Shown: one piece after another, positions 49,785 through 49,968 of the stretch
How the letters are laid out: every line of letters starts with the position of its first letter
Numbering within the stretch: position 1 is the first letter of the stretch
Source: an uncultured Bacteroidales bacterium
GTDB lineage: Bacteria > Bacteroidota > Bacteroidia > Bacteroidales > UBA932
Length of the DNA stretch: 49,968 nt
Direction: 5' to 3'
NCBI GenBank assembly: GCA_944326265.1
Contig: CALVDE010000008.1
Location: forward strand, 1-49,968
Program-made: the position numbers and the translations under genes
The notes under the pieces: generated by a model
Databases searched by the model: none
Told to the model about the DNA's origin: nothing
Seen by the model: only the letters and a program-made list of their open reading frames with translations

Positions 49785-49968
49785 TATCATATCGGCATCC
49801 TCTGGCCATAAAGCACGGGCGGTGAGCTTAACTTCCTGTCAATCAGTGATTATTGCAGATATAGGTTGCGGTATGGTCTGTTTTTTCAGGGCATGAGGTG
49901 TACCAAAAAAGTTGGACACAAGAGAAAAAGTAATGATAAAAAGCAACAGTTTACGGGTCCACCTGCTG
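49785..49968. other. Right-edge region without a clear gene; possible insertion-sequence terminus
   Basis: No gene is supported in 49785-49890. TGTACCAAAAAAGTTGGACA at 49899-49918 resembles the terminal repeat of IS3-type insertion sequences. A purine-rich stretch and an ATG at 49933 then open a frame to the window edge (12 codons), too short to identify. The matching far end lies outside the window, so the assignment is weak. Confidence 0.3.

Overview
The window reads as a chromosomal segment of a Bacteroidales (Bacteroidota) bacterium. Evidence: the repeated promoter motif TAnnTTTG a short distance upstream of genes; Bacteroidota-restricted families (DUF4293, DUF4296, DUF3575, DUF3868, FimB/Mfa2-type fimbrial proteins); and Bacteroidota-style PurM and RloA/RloB proteins. 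Most genes are moderately GC-rich. Clearly AT-richer stretches occur in parts of the fimbrial genes and in the rloAB pair. I cannot name a genus with confidence.

Layout. The left edge holds the 3' end of a 5S rRNA with its terminator, then a drug/metabolite-type exporter. Positions 1.2-5.8 kb carry a Wzz-like protein, ftsY and pheT in one run. On the minus strand, 5.9-10.4 kb hold a small beta-barrel protein and a five-gene cluster (DUF4296 lipoprotein, amidohydrolase, radical SAM enzyme, dtd, deoC). Positions 10.5-21.2 kb are housekeeping: polysaccharide deacetylase, purD, a membrane protein, an aminotransferase, purM, an unrecognised lipoprotein, an RNase D-like exonuclease, an RlmI-like methyltransferase, a free-methionine sulfoxide reductase, tRNA-Cys, tRNA-Leu, a degenerate PurL C-terminal-domain protein and menG. 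Positions 21.2-30.6 kb hold a cardiolipin synthase, an AraC regulator, a Ca2+-type P-ATPase, a lipoprotein, an outer-membrane protein and a TPR protein.

Positions 30.6-40 kb hold the most interesting locus. A type V (FimA/Mfa-type) fimbrial operon runs DUF3575, DUF3868, major fimbrillin, FimB/Mfa2-like anchor, minor subunit and a large DUF4906-like tip protein. Immediately before it lies a 92-bp AT-rich segment bounded by a perfect 18-bp inverted repeat. The segment contains one consensus promoter, and that promoter points away from the operon. This is the structure of an invertible (phase-variable) promoter captured in the OFF orientation. No invertase gene is visible in the window.

Positions 40.2-42.2 kb carry an AT-richer ATPase + RloB pair, a probable anti-phage module. 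The remainder is DUF4293, a nucleoside phosphorylase, a SirB1-like protein, the ABC-F protein EttA, a membrane polyferredoxin that fuses NapH-like and NapG-like parts, a LysR regulator and a YeiH-type exporter. The right edge may enter an insertion sequence.
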